From an uncultured Aquimarina sp. (GTDB lineage: Bacteria > Bacteroidota > Bacteroidia > Flavobacteriales > Flavobacteriaceae): 51,372 bases of DNA. This document shows positions 1 through 7,850 of this stretch, piece after piece (positions within the stretch are counted from its first letter, which is position 1; each line of letters begins with the position of its first letter). The stretch spans positions 1-51,372 of the forward strand of contig CANLYR010000032.1 in assembly GCA_947495425.1 (NCBI GenBank). The letters run 5' to 3'. The notes under the pieces are model-generated. The model was not told the origin of the DNA, searched no databases, and was given only the letters and a program-made list of their open reading frames with translations. A program made the translations under genes and the position numbers.

Positions 1-272
1 ATCGACAATCCCAATCCAACACGCTCATTATCACCTATTGGTGTATTAAGGGTAAGGGTTTGAGTTCGGGGAGCACCGTCTAGACCAACCCACTGGCTGC
101 GGTGTAGTCCCATGATGCTCATCACTCCGCGACTTCCTGCATAAGCAGGATTGACGCTTATCGTATTGTACATGTATTGCGTATACTGTGCGTCTTGTTG
201 GGCATAAGTATGACAGGAGAGAAGAAAACTCACTCCTAACATAAGACTGGTTAATAATCTATTCATTAGCAT
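1..272 (-). CDS. PorP/SprF-type membrane protein, N-terminal part (runs off left edge)
   Basis: The reverse strand reads an open frame of about 90 codons from ATG at 272 (a second in-frame ATG lies at 266) to the window edge. It opens with a signal peptide (hydrophobic core MLGVSFLLSC, then HTYAQQDAQ) and continues into QYMYNTISVNPAYAGSRG, the hallmark start of the PorP/SprF family. These are outer-membrane beta-barrel proteins of type IX secretion and gliding systems, usually about 300 residues and usually encoded just downstream of a large adhesin with a gliding-type C-terminal domain. That arrangement is echoed here by the adhesin-tail remnant directly upstream. The family call is firm; the partner and exact role are inferred. 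The start at 272 or 266 is undecided because no ribosome-binding site is seen. Confidence 0.85.
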   Translation of the reverse strand, partial: MLMNRLLTSLMLGVSFLLSCHTYAQQDAQYTQYMYNTISVNPAYAGSRGVMSIMGLHRSQWVGLDGAPRTQTLTLNTPIGDNERVGLGLS

Positions 273-303
273 TTTATTTGATTTAGGGAATAACAAATAT
301 ATA

Positions 304-447
304 CTATTCTGTACGATTTTTATTTATTGATACATAAGTAACCTGCTTAGACACAAGGATTCCACTCATATTTTCATATTTTAAGGTATAATAATAAGTC
401 CCAACCGGTAATTCTCTATCTTCAATTATAGTAACTCTTACATCACA
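304..447 (-). pseudogene. Remnant of a gliding-motility-type adhesin C-terminus
   Basis: Reading leftward, 47 codons followed by TAG at 304 encode a segment with ELPVGTYYYTLKYEN and, near the end, KQVTYVSINKN. This matches the tail of the gliding-motility-associated C-terminal domain (CHU_C type) that ends large type IX-secreted adhesins. An in-frame TGA lies directly upstream at 448-450 and no start codon precedes the conserved part, so the fragment cannot be expressed alone. It sits 32 bp before the PorP/SprF gene, exactly where an intact adhesin would be expected, so it is probably the stub of a deleted adhesin. From 448 to 688 I see only frames broken by many stops. Family recognition rests on a short stretch. 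Confidence 0.6.
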
Positions 448-688
448 TCAAACGATTAAGTTTATATTAAGCATTATTAAGTACTCGAGATCATCGAAGA
501 AAAAAATAGACCTTACTAAACTCACTTAGAAGTAGCGACTTTCCCACGGGCTCAGCATGGCAAGACTTTTAAGTAAAGTATCCTTTTTCTATATAACATA
601 GTACTACTGAGTTAGTAGAACTGATATTTTTTAAATATACAGTAATGCTGTAAGGAGGTTTCCCTCGGCGTCGGTTTCTATAATCAAA

Positions 689-733
689 AAAGAGGCTGAA
701 TTCTAAGTTAAAAACAAATTATTCAGCCTCTTT
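689..733 (-). terminator. Intrinsic terminator of the NarL-type regulator gene
   Basis: Two 13-base arms (689-701 and 721-733) are perfectly complementary around a 19-base loop. On the reverse strand the stem is followed by a T run. It lies 27 bp past the stop of the regulator gene. Confidence 0.8.
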
Positions 734-760
734 ATTTATATCAATACAATATCTTTATGT

Positions 761-1432
761 CTATATGAATCCTCTTTTACGAGCCTCTTCTAACAATTGT
801 TGATCGTCTGCTTTTGCGATAGAAAACATTTCTTTGATCTGATTTTTTCTTTTCTCAATAGCACTTAATGACAAACTCACATAGTTAGGAAGATTTTTTG
901 TTTTAACACCGCGAGATAAATGGTATAAAATCTTTAAGTTTTTCTCATCCAAGGAAAACTTATTCGTCATCATTTTTCTAAAATGATCATTTACCGTTGC
1001 ACTATAATAGGCCTTACCTTTTACTATATTATTAAATGCCAATAATAATTCACTAGAAGTAAGATCACTCTTAATCAAAAACCCAGTGGGGTTAATGTTT
1101 TTTAGGATATTATGTATCCTATGATCTTCTCTATGCATCGTTAGTATGATAATTTTTGCATTAGGTAGCAGTTCTTTTGCATGCTTTGCTAAATCTTCTC
1201 CAGATGTAATGGTGCCATCAGATGAAGGAGGTAATTTTATATCAACAAAAAGCATATCATAGGGAACTGTTTCTGAAGATTTTACAATATTAGCATAAGC
1301 ATCATCACAATTAGATGCAATATCAATCTTGATCTGATATTCTTTTTGGTTTTCACCTAATAAGGTATTTTTATACCCCTCGATAATCATAGGATGATCA
1401 TCAATCATGAGAACTTTTAGCTTTTTCTTCAT
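761..1432 (-). CDS. NarL/FixJ-type response regulator
   Basis: A 223-residue DNA-binding regulator. The receiver domain (about 1-135) keeps the acidic pair D11/D12 in MIDDHP, the phospho-acceptor D64 in MLFVDIKLPP, T98 and K121 (GFLIKSD). The C-terminal part (about 158-215) is a LuxR-like helix-turn-helix with LSLSAIEKRKNQIKEMF as the recognition region. It lies 109 bp downstream of the TPR histidine kinase on the same strand, which suggests that the kinase phosphorylates it. Such pairs in Bacteroidota usually respond to envelope or growth signals, but the signal and target genes cannot be read here. The start ATG at 1432 is the first residue of the beta-strand that opens the receiver fold. 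Confidence 0.9.
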   Translation of the reverse strand: MKKKLKVLMIDDHPMIIEGYKNTLLGENQKEYQIKIDIASNCDDAYANIVKSSETVPYDMLFVDIKLPPSSDGTITSGEDLAKHAKELLPNAKIIILTMHREDHRIHNILKNINPTGFLIKSDLTSSELLLAFNNIVKGKAYYSATVNDHFRKMMTNKFSLDEKNLKILYHLSRGVKTKNLPNYVSLSLSAIEKRKNQIKEMFSIAKADDQQLLEEARKRGFI

Positions 1433-1541
1433 TTCAAAATTTGTTGTTTTTAACTCTAAAACATAATGTATTATTACTAAACCATATCAAAGGTAAAGTA
1501 GCATGTTCATTTTTTTTAGAATGGTATTGTTATACGATACA

Positions 1542-3608
1542 TTATACTGGTACACTAACTGACACTTCGGTGCCGGATCCACTATTACTTAAAAACTGAA
1601 CCACACCACTCATCTGACTAACTCTGGATGCAATATTCTTTAAACCAATTCCTTTTTTGACTTTGTTGGTTTTAAAACCTATTCCATCATCCAAGATAGT
1701 AAGATTTATTTTATCTTCAATATAATCAAAACTAATTTTTATATTTTTTGCACTAGCGTGCTTAAAAATATTCTGTAATGATTCTTGTAGAATTCTAAAG
1801 AAATTCACTTTTTTCTGATCATCGATATGCTCCCAATCGATATCTTCATCATTATCAAACTCAAAATTTATTTTATTGATTTCGCATAGATCACTGATCA
1901 GGCTTTCTATGGCATCTATATACGCCACATCAGACGGTAAGGCTTCTGTACCTAAGTCATGAGATATCAAACGAATCTCTTTCTCGATGGCTTTAAGCTC
2001 ATCGATATATTTATTTCTGGCTTCAGTAAATCCATCATTTGCTCTTTGATTGATTCCATCAAGGCTTAATCGCACTCCAAATAATCTACCCAACACACCA
2101 TCATGCAACTCTTCTGACATGCGTTGTTGTTCCAATTGGCGACCTTCTTCTAATTTGATTTGTTGATTTAGTAAGAGTCGATAGATCTCCTGATTAGACT
2201 CTTGTTGAGTTTGAGCAAATACAAGCTCTTTATTACTTTGTTGTTGCCTAAAAATAATATATCCCAACAAAAATAAAGCAGTCAATCCTAATATGGCAAT
2301 GATAAGGATTTCGTTTTCGCGGCTGATTTGTTGGTTTTCTTGTACGATTTCATCGGTTTCGAATTCAATTCTTGCAAATTTATCTCGAAATAAACGTTCT
2401 TCCTTAACTATGCTATCATTCAACCTAATATATTTATTTGCATATTCTAACCCTTCCTCATTGTTTGAAACCTCTGACAATAATTGATAAGCTTTTAATA
2501 GTTCTTCATTGTTTTGTAATTCTAATGATAAATCTCTTGATCTTTTTGCATAAGCTTTAGCAATACTATCCTTACTTATAGATTTATAGTATTCCGCTAA
2601 ATGCAAAGTGTTAGTTATTAGTCTTCTTTTATTATTCATGCTATCCATTATTTTAGAAGCTTGATAAAAAAGATCAGGTATTTCGGATGTATCATTAGAC
2701 AAAAAATTAACGTAGGCTAAATTATCCAATAATCTGGCATAACGTGCCGGGTTTCTGTTAAGAAATTTTTTATATGATAAAGCTTTATTATAATACTCTT
2801 TTGCTTTTTCATAATTTTTTTGAGATTTGTAAACAGTACCTATATTATTATAAGATATAGTTTTTTGTGATATTTCACTTTCAGTATTTTTAGAATATTC
2901 AATAGCTTTCAAATGATACTCGACAGCTTCATCATATCGCTCCAAATATTTTGCTAGTATCCCTAAATTAGTATAACATAAAGGTAAATATTGTGGATTT
3001 TCAGCAAATTCAAACTTTTCAATAGCTTTTATAGTTGTGGCTTCGCTTGCGCTATAGTCTTTAGTTCTTTGCTGTATCCTAGCAATATCTATGAGAACTT
3101 TACCATGATCAAAAGCTATATCTTTTATTTCCCCTTTCTCATCATCCAGCAAAGAATAAATTTTTTCTGCTTCATAATAATTCTTATATGCTATACCTAA
3201 ATCAGATCTTCTATAATAAATTCCTAAATATGCATAAGATTTTGCCATATTTAAAGAATCCTTAATAGAAAAAGCTAGCTTCAAAGCTTTTTCATTCATA
3301 TCTCTGAATCTGTCGTAATCTTTTAGGGAATAATATCCAACAGATATTTCATGGATCTTTTCAATTTTAAATGCATTATTATTTAGTGTAGAATAAATAT
3401 TATATGCTTTTTCTAAATTATCCCGCTTTTCTTTATCAGAATACTCATTATTGTTAGCTTTAGCTATATAAGCCTCTACTAAGTTAGATTTTAACTCTTT
3501 ACTTTTAATTGTTTTATCAGGATTACTACACCCTACGAAAAGCAAGATCAATAGCAATACGATAGATCTAAAGTAAAACTCAAACATCTTATAAGATTCT
3601 ATTTTCAA
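1542..3608 (-). CDS. TPR-containing membrane histidine kinase
   Basis: A 688-residue sensor kinase. A hydrophobic N-terminus ending in LLLFVGCSNP gives a probable lipoprotein signal with C27 as the acylated residue. TPR-like helical repeats follow (about 60-400; clear units around 210-240 and 250-280). A transmembrane helix lies at about 434-453 and a coiled linker follows. The dimerisation/phospho-acceptor box is SEELHDGVLGRLFG with H502, of the HisKA_3 class that pairs with NarL-type regulators. The HATPase_c domain (about 600-688) has the N box ILQESLQNIFKHA, the G1 box DDGIGF and a GSGTEV motif. It precedes the NarL-type regulator and follows two mini-lipoprotein genes. The sensor half probably faces the periplasm. 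An alternative start is M8. Confidence 0.9.
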   Translation of the reverse strand: MKIESYKMFEFYFRSIVLLLILLFVGCSNPDKTIKSKELKSNLVEAYIAKANNNEYSDKEKRDNLEKAYNIYSTLNNNAFKIEKIHEISVGYYSLKDYDRFRDMNEKALKLAFSIKDSLNMAKSYAYLGIYYRRSDLGIAYKNYYEAEKIYSLLDDEKGEIKDIAFDHGKVLIDIARIQQRTKDYSASEATTIKAIEKFEFAENPQYLPLCYTNLGILAKYLERYDEAVEYHLKAIEYSKNTESEISQKTISYNNIGTVYKSQKNYEKAKEYYNKALSYKKFLNRNPARYARLLDNLAYVNFLSNDTSEIPDLFYQASKIMDSMNNKRRLITNTLHLAEYYKSISKDSIAKAYAKRSRDLSLELQNNEELLKAYQLLSEVSNNEEGLEYANKYIRLNDSIVKEERLFRDKFARIEFETDEIVQENQQISRENEILIIAILGLTALFLLGYIIFRQQQSNKELVFAQTQQESNQEIYRLLLNQQIKLEEGRQLEQQRMSEELHDGVLGRLFGVRLSLDGINQRANDGFTEARNKYIDELKAIEKEIRLISHDLGTEALPSDVAYIDAIESLISDLCEINKINFEFDNDEDIDWEHIDDQKKVNFFRILQESLQNIFKHASAKNIKISFDYIEDKINLTILDDGIGFKTNKVKKGIGLKNIASRVSQMSGVVQFLSNSGSGTEVSVSVPV

Positions 3609-3627
3609 AATAGTTAATTAATACAAC

Positions 3628-3660
3628 AAAAAAGCTCTACATAAATGTAGAACTTTTTTA
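3628..3660 (-). terminator. Intrinsic terminator after the mini-lipoprotein genes
   Basis: Arms 3628-3641 and 3646-3659 pair over 14 positions with one mismatch around a 4-base loop, and the reverse strand shows a T run at the end. It separates the mini-lipoprotein genes from the kinase gene, so the kinase is probably a separate or read-through unit. Confidence 0.65.
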
Positions 3661-3686
3661 ATTTATTTGTAGTGAAATTTAAATTA

Positions 3687-3854
3687 TTATTTGCCTCCAA
3701 CACCATCTGGTTGCACTTCATCCGCTTCATCTTCTCCATATACATCTTCAATTCCATCATTATACCCAATTTCTTCGTTTAATGATTCAGATTCACAAGC
3801 TACAAAGAAAGTACTAAATAATAATACTGTAGATAAGACTTTTATAGTTTTCAT
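3687..3854 (-). CDS. Small acidic lipoprotein, paralogue A
   Basis: A 55-residue protein. MKTIKVLSTVLLFSTFFVAC is a short lipoprotein signal with a Cys lipobox (C20). The mature part of about 35 residues is strongly acidic, with LNEEIGYNDGIEDVYGED and then EADEVQPDG. It is clearly paralogous to the next gene upstream (3893-4045), sharing the signal, the xNxEIG/IED core and the GEDEADEVQP tail. The pair sits directly upstream of the kinase/regulator pair. No known family comes to mind. A surface-anchored signal or sensor ligand for the kinase is a guess from position only. Confidence 0.7.
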   Translation of the reverse strand: MKTIKVLSTVLLFSTFFVACESESLNEEIGYNDGIEDVYGEDEADEVQPDGVGGK

Positions 3855-3892
3855 AGTTTCTTAGTTTATTTATTTTAATTAGTCCAAATTTA

Positions 3893-4045
3893 TTACTTCT
3901 GAGGCTGAACTTCATCGGCTTCATCCTCTCCAACAACTTCTAAATTATCTTCAATCCCAACCTCATCATTTACTGAATCTGTTTCACAAGCGATAAAAAA
4001 AGTGCTTAAAAATAATGTAACGAATAATATTTTGATAGTTTTCAT
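3893..4045 (-). CDS. Small acidic lipoprotein, paralogue B
   Basis: A 50-residue protein with signal MKTIKILFVTLFLSTFFIAC and a Cys lipobox (C20). The mature part is very acidic: SVNDEVGIEDNLEVVGED, then EADEVQPQK. It is a tandem duplicate of the gene at 3687-3854, which lies 38 bp downstream on the same strand. The shared GEDEADEVQP tail in two otherwise drifting copies indicates selection on that segment. The function is unknown. Confidence 0.7.
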   Translation of the reverse strand: MKTIKILFVTLFLSTFFIACETDSVNDEVGIEDNLEVVGEDEADEVQPQK

Positions 4046-4362
4046 AATTCTTATTTTTTTTGTTTTAATTTAAAGACTTAGTCTTTATGGGGTAAATTAT
4101 TTTTTTAAAATTTTACTTTGGGGTTTGTTGCGCAAACATTGTATAATTAGAGCGTATTATTATTTGTACTCCATTTCTCTAATTGTACACTACAAATGTA
4201 GCGTATAGCCTCGCGCGCGCCCAAAATATTAAGGACTGTTTAGTGTATTGCTATCAAACAGAGGTAAATACCCCTAGTATACGAGTGGTTGGGTATATTT
4301 AAAAAATAGAAAGAAAAAACCTACAAAAAAAATTAGTTCATTTGTACCCAGCTAAATAAAAA
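4046..4362. other. Intergenic stretch upstream of the mini-lipoproteins
   Basis: No open frame of note lies here. It contains an alternating CG run near 4211-4220 in otherwise AT-rich DNA, and an AT-rich segment that probably carries the promoter of the leftward mini-lipoprotein genes. No element could be assigned with confidence. Confidence 0.4.
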
Positions 4363-4390
4363 AACCGATAGATAATATTATCTATCGGTT
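4363..4390 (-). terminator. Intrinsic terminator of the LytTR regulator gene
   Basis: Perfect 12-bp arms (4363-4374 and 4379-4390) enclose a 4-base loop. On the reverse strand the stem is followed by a T-rich run. It lies 25 bp past the stop codon of the regulator. Confidence 0.85.
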
Positions 4391-4415
4391 AATTTTTACA
4401 TAAAAGTTTGTTAAA

Positions 4416-5153
4416 CTATATATTGATTAAACTTTTCTTAGATAAAGTGTCTTTGATCTCCTCTACATTGTTTTTGTATGATTTTGAAAACGGAATCATA
4501 TCATTAGTATTCTTAATCGCACATTTTGCCTTACCAAAGTGAATTCTAGATACATAGTGGGTATTAATAATATAACTATTATGTATTCTCACAAAATGAT
4601 CTGGTAATAAGTTCTGAAAATGTTTTAACGTTTTGAAGGCTTCTACTGTGTTGCCGGTACTCATAATAAAGTCTGTTGTGTTGTTATCAGCTTTTAGATA
4701 CAGCACTTCATCAACATCAACAAACCGATAATCTCCATATGATTTGAAGCATAATGTATTGTCACCCACCTGATCAAAGTCTTTTTCAAAACGCATTAAC
4801 GTCCTGATTATCTGATTTTTATTAAATGGTTTGAGTACATAATCCAAAATCCTATTGCGTATCCCCTCTATAGCATAGTCCGATGTTTTGGTAACAACGA
4901 TAAACTCTGGCAATTGCGACATGTATTTAGCAAGTTCTGTCATTAGTGCATATTGCGTTTTCTCAGTATGCACTCCAGAAACTTCTGGCTCTAAAAACAC
5001 CAACCGTGGCTTTCTTTCTAATATCAAATCCAAAGCTGTTTGCTCATCTTTTGCGATTCCGGTACAAATATAATCGGTATGCCCTTCTAGAGCAATTTGG
5101 ATAGTATCTGCGATTTTTTCGTCATTATCAATAATTACATAAGGGTATTTCAT
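4416..5153 (-). CDS. LytTR-family response regulator with Glu at the phospho-acceptor site
   Basis: A 245-residue regulator with a receiver domain (about 1-120) and a LytTR DNA-binding domain (about 140-240, with the core DHFVRIHNSYIINTHYV). The receiver keeps the acidic cluster D9/D11/E12, T88 and the K108-P109 pair (DYVLKPF). At the phospho-acceptor position, normally LVFLDIEMPG, the sequence reads LVFLEPEVSG, so Asp is replaced by E55. In other receivers Glu at this position can mimic phosphorylation, so this protein may be constitutively active or regulated in another way. No histidine kinase is adjacent. It ends at its own terminator and appears monocistronic. Family assignment is secure. 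Confidence 0.9.
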   Translation of the reverse strand: MKYPYVIIDNDEKIADTIQIALEGHTDYICTGIAKDEQTALDLILERKPRLVFLEPEVSGVHTEKTQYALMTELAKYMSQLPEFIVVTKTSDYAIEGIRNRILDYVLKPFNKNQIIRTLMRFEKDFDQVGDNTLCFKSYGDYRFVDVDEVLYLKADNNTTDFIMSTGNTVEAFKTLKHFQNLLPDHFVRIHNSYIINTHYVSRIHFGKAKCAIKNTNDMIPFSKSYKNNVEEIKDTLSKKSLINI

Positions 5154-5599
5154 AGGATGATTAGTTAAAAATTAATGTTGGTTGCAAAAAGCTGTATTAT
5201 TCTACCTACAAGATAGTTTTTTTGAAACTTTTTAAGATACGGTAAAACCATAATATTAATACGGAATACCTCTGTTTATCGCTAATCAGCATAATGTATC
5301 TTATCGAAAAAAAATGCTTTTTTATCGATTAACGTATAAAATCACAGATACGTATACAATTTCATAAAAAGTTATTTTTAAGCACAAAAAGCTTTGCATT
5401 AAAACACAAATACTATCACCAACTTAATTTTAGGTCCAAAAAATACTGTTCTTCGATAGTTGTGCGAAGTCTGTCGAAGTATAATTTTCTAACAAAAAAA
5501 AGATGGACATAAAATCTTCTCTACTTTATTTACTTTCTAGATTTAATATTCAACTATTTTAGATAGCTTTACTTTGGAATTATGTAATCAATCCTATCT
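5154..5599. other. Divergent intergenic region
   Basis: 446 bp between the divergent LytTR regulator and sirtuin genes. It must hold both promoters, but I could not identify a convincing pair of boxes. A short inverted repeat (CTTCGA at 5451-5456, TCGAAG at 5474-5479) resembles the dispersed TCGAG-type intergenic repeats of flavobacteria. No gene is seen. Confidence 0.4.
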
Positions 5600-6280
5600 A
5601 TGAAAAACATTGTCGTACTCACCGGAGCCGGAATTAGTGCAGAAAGTGGAATAAATACCTTTAGGGATGCTGACGGTCTATGGGAAGGTCATGATATAAT
5701 GGAAGTTGCCTCTCCTCTGGGTTGGGAGAACAATCCAGCGTTGGTCCTTGATTTTTATAATAAAAGGCGTAGCCAACTCCTCACCGTTAAACCCAACAAA
5801 GGTCACTTATCACTTGTTGAATTAGAAAAAAAATATAAGGTCACAATCATCACCCAAAATGTAGATGACTTGCATGAAAGAGCAGGGAGCAGTACTATCA
5901 TACATCTGCATGGTGAACTTCTAAAAGTAAGAAGTCAGTTTGATGAACAATTGATTTTAGATTGGAAAAAAGAGCTTTGTTTGGGTGATCTCTGCGAGCA
6001 TAATTCGCAATTACGACCACATATTGTATGGTTTGGTGAAATGGTGCCTATGCTAGATGCTGCTATAGAAATCACCCAAAAAGCAGATATCCTGATTATT
6101 ATAGGTACATCTATGCAGGTATATCCCGCAGCCGGATTGCTACAATATGCTCCAAACCAAACACCTGTGTATTTTATCGATCCTAATCCTGCAATTTCTG
6201 AAAAAGAAAATCTTACCATCCTTTCGGAAAAAGCTACCACCGGTGTTCCTAAGGTAGTGCATGAGTTACTTAACGTATAG
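5600..6280 (+). CDS. cobB: NAD-dependent protein deacylase (sirtuin, CobB-like)
   Basis: A 226-residue Sir2-family enzyme that removes acyl groups from lysines using NAD+. The NAD-binding motifs GAGISAESGINTFR (9-22) and TQNVDDLHERAGS (85-97) are intact, with catalytic H104 in HLHGEL. Y53 and R56 in FYNKRR match the YxxR pair that recognises succinyl/malonyl groups in class III sirtuins, so desuccinylase activity is likely. Only two cysteines (C127, C132) occur where zinc-binding sirtuins have four, so structural zinc is probably absent. The final part GTSMQVYPAAGL is typical. It is monocistronic, converging on the haem-binding gene. Confidence 0.9.
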   Translation: MKNIVVLTGAGISAESGINTFRDADGLWEGHDIMEVASPLGWENNPALVLDFYNKRRSQLLTVKPNKGHLSLVELEKKYKVTIITQNVDDLHERAGSSTIIHLHGELLKVRSQFDEQLILDWKKELCLGDLCEHNSQLRPHIVWFGEMVPMLDAAIEITQKADILIIIGTSMQVYPAAGLLQYAPNQTPVYFIDPNPAISEKENLTILSEKATTGVPKVVHELLNV

Positions 6281-6416
6281 ATATAAAAAGAAATAACCTC
6301 TCGACTTCGCGGAAGGTGGGAGGAGAAAAAGATATAATTTTGCAAGGCAGTGTTGCTATTGACAACCACTTTTTGATTCAAAATATTTAAAAAACTAAAA
6401 AATATATCTAAGAGTA

Positions 6417-6953
6417 CTATTGAATACTATCCCCTGTTTTAACTTTTAATGTATCTACGGCTATTGAGTCTACAGTCGTAGTAGCTATTGTATCTACAGG
6501 TGCATTGACCCTGGCTCTGTTATCTTTTGCCCACTGTATCAATTTTTCTGCATCTTCATTCGATAATTCGCCATTAATCCAGGTGTATGATTTTAAGGGC
6601 ATTTTCTTTTTTTCGAGTTCTTCTATAAACTCTTCAAGCTTGTGGTCTTTTTGCTTCTTTGTATACGTATCCCATTTTGCAACATTAAAATGCTCTTTTC
6701 CCTCTTCGATATGATATGCCATCCAATGAGAAACAGGACTGACCTCCATATACCATGGATATCTTGTATTGGTACTATGACAATCATAACAATTGTTTTG
6801 TAGAATGGCTTTTACTTCTGATGAAACCATAGTGGCTTCTTCAAAACTAGCAATGTTGTCGTAACTAGATTCGTTTTTATCGGGTCGTAAGAATTGTGAA
6901 ATTACTATTACTAATAATAATACAATAAAAAGATTTTTAATATTTGTAAACAT
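6417..6953 (-). CDS. Haem-binding domain protein (CxxCH, cytochrome-like)
   Basis: An exported protein of 178 residues from the chosen ATG at 6953. An upstream ATG at 6983 would add ten polar residues before the signal anchor FIVLLLVIVISQFLRP and is less likely. The mature part carries NNCYDCHSTNTRYPWYMEVSP, containing a CxxCH haem-attachment motif, followed by the conserved PVSHWMAYHI region of the Bacteroidota haem-binding domain family. Near the C-terminus a proline/threonine-rich tail (PVDTIATTTVDSIAVDTL) follows the domain. It probably binds one covalent haem in the periplasm, attached by an N-terminal helix. Its redox partner is unknown. It is convergent with the sirtuin gene. Confidence 0.8.
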   Translation of the reverse strand: MFTNIKNLFIVLLLVIVISQFLRPDKNESSYDNIASFEEATMVSSEVKAILQNNCYDCHSTNTRYPWYMEVSPVSHWMAYHIEEGKEHFNVAKWDTYTKKQKDHKLEEFIEELEKKKMPLKSYTWINGELSNEDAEKLIQWAKDNRARVNAPVDTIATTTVDSIAVDTLKVKTGDSIQ

Positions 6954-7041
6954 TGTGTGATGATTTGATAAGATAAAAATCAAAAATGATAATTACCTGT
7001 TACAGAACAAATAACGGTTTTAACGTCTAATTATTATTGTT

Positions 7042-7049
7042 TAATTTTG
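7042..7049 (+). promoter_or_regulatory. TAnnTTTG -7 element
   Basis: TAATTTTG matches the Bacteroidota -7 consensus and lies 23 bp before the ATG at 7073. It sits inside the longer frame that starts at 7037, which argues for 7073 as the true start. No clear TTG box is seen upstream. Confidence 0.4.
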
Positions 7050-7072
7050 AAATTACATTGCTGCTAACGCCT

Positions 7073-7627
7073 ATGATACCTCTTGAAGATATTTTATCTA
7101 AAGTTAATCACTCTCGTGAAAAACGTAATTATTTTGCCAATTTGATCCTTGATCATCCCGAATTACTACCAGATTTACTGCTTATCTGTGCCAGAGTCGA
7201 TGATGAAATTTCTTGCAGGGCTTCCTGGGGGCTCGAATTTTTATGCAAACAACACCTTCAGACCATACTACCTTATCTAGATCAGTTTATGCTTCTTGTA
7301 CCTAAGGTGCATCAACATCCAGCAGTACGACCTATGGCAAAAATATGTGAATATCTTGTGCTCTCATACTATAAAGAAAAAAATACTGAAACAAAAAAGT
7401 TTTTATCTATCTCACATCGCGAAAAAATTACTGAAATTTGTTTTGACTGGCTCATTACTAATCAAAAAGTAGCCGCAAAGGCGTATTCAATGACTTGCTT
7501 ATACTTATTAGGTACAGAATTCGATTGGATACATCCAGAACTTAAAATCACACTAGAAAACAACTACAGTTCAGGAAGTGCTGCATATAAAGCAAGATCT
7601 AGAATGATATTAAAAAAACTGAAATAA
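7073..7627 (+). CDS. HEAT-like helical protein upstream of purB
   Basis: A 184-residue soluble all-helical protein (from ATG 7073; a frame from 7037 would add 12 residues that overlap the promoter element). The sequence runs in paired helices such as LLPDLLLICARVDDEISCRASWGLEFLC and LEDILSKVNHSREKR, consistent with HEAT/ARM-type packing. No catalytic motif or signal peptide is visible. It lies 223 bp upstream of purB on the same strand. The purB element at 7818 suggests separate transcription. Its function is unknown; protein-protein interaction is an inference from the fold type. Confidence 0.75.
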   Translation: MIPLEDILSKVNHSREKRNYFANLILDHPELLPDLLLICARVDDEISCRASWGLEFLCKQHLQTILPYLDQFMLLVPKVHQHPAVRPMAKICEYLVLSYYKEKNTETKKFLSISHREKITEICFDWLITNQKVAAKAYSMTCLYLLGTEFDWIHPELKITLENNYSSGSAAYKARSRMILKKLK

Positions 7628-7817
7628 TTGATCGTTGTTGGTTGATCGTTGGCAGGAGAATTACTGTCCTTTGGACATTTCTCTCTATATGGGAGAGAAA
7701 CTAGAATTCGTCTTTGGTTCAAAAATTATATACAAAGAAAACACTCAATTATGCTGCTCTACAGTTTTTAAACATCAAAAATAATAGCCCATATCGCGTA
7801 TTCGCAATTAATTAAAT

Positions 7818-7825
7818 TATCTTTG
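7818..7825 (+). promoter_or_regulatory. TAnnTTTG -7 element of purB
   Basis: TATCTTTG matches the Bacteroidota -7 consensus 25 bp before the purB ATG. No TTG box stands at the expected distance. Confidence 0.5.
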
Positions 7826-7850
7826 CAGCTTTCAAAAACAACACAACATT

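Noticed and set aside
595..690. Possible further coding remnant reading ETDAEGN on the reverse strand
   Set aside because: The frame is broken within about 20 codons and the residues are too few to assign; it may be chance.
4209..4222. CGCGCGCGC run as a regulatory palindrome
   Set aside because: It is a simple alternating tract with no partner site, and nothing links it to a promoter.
5935..6381. 148-residue reverse frame over the sirtuin gene
   Set aside because: Entirely antisense to a conserved enzyme and without recognisable features.
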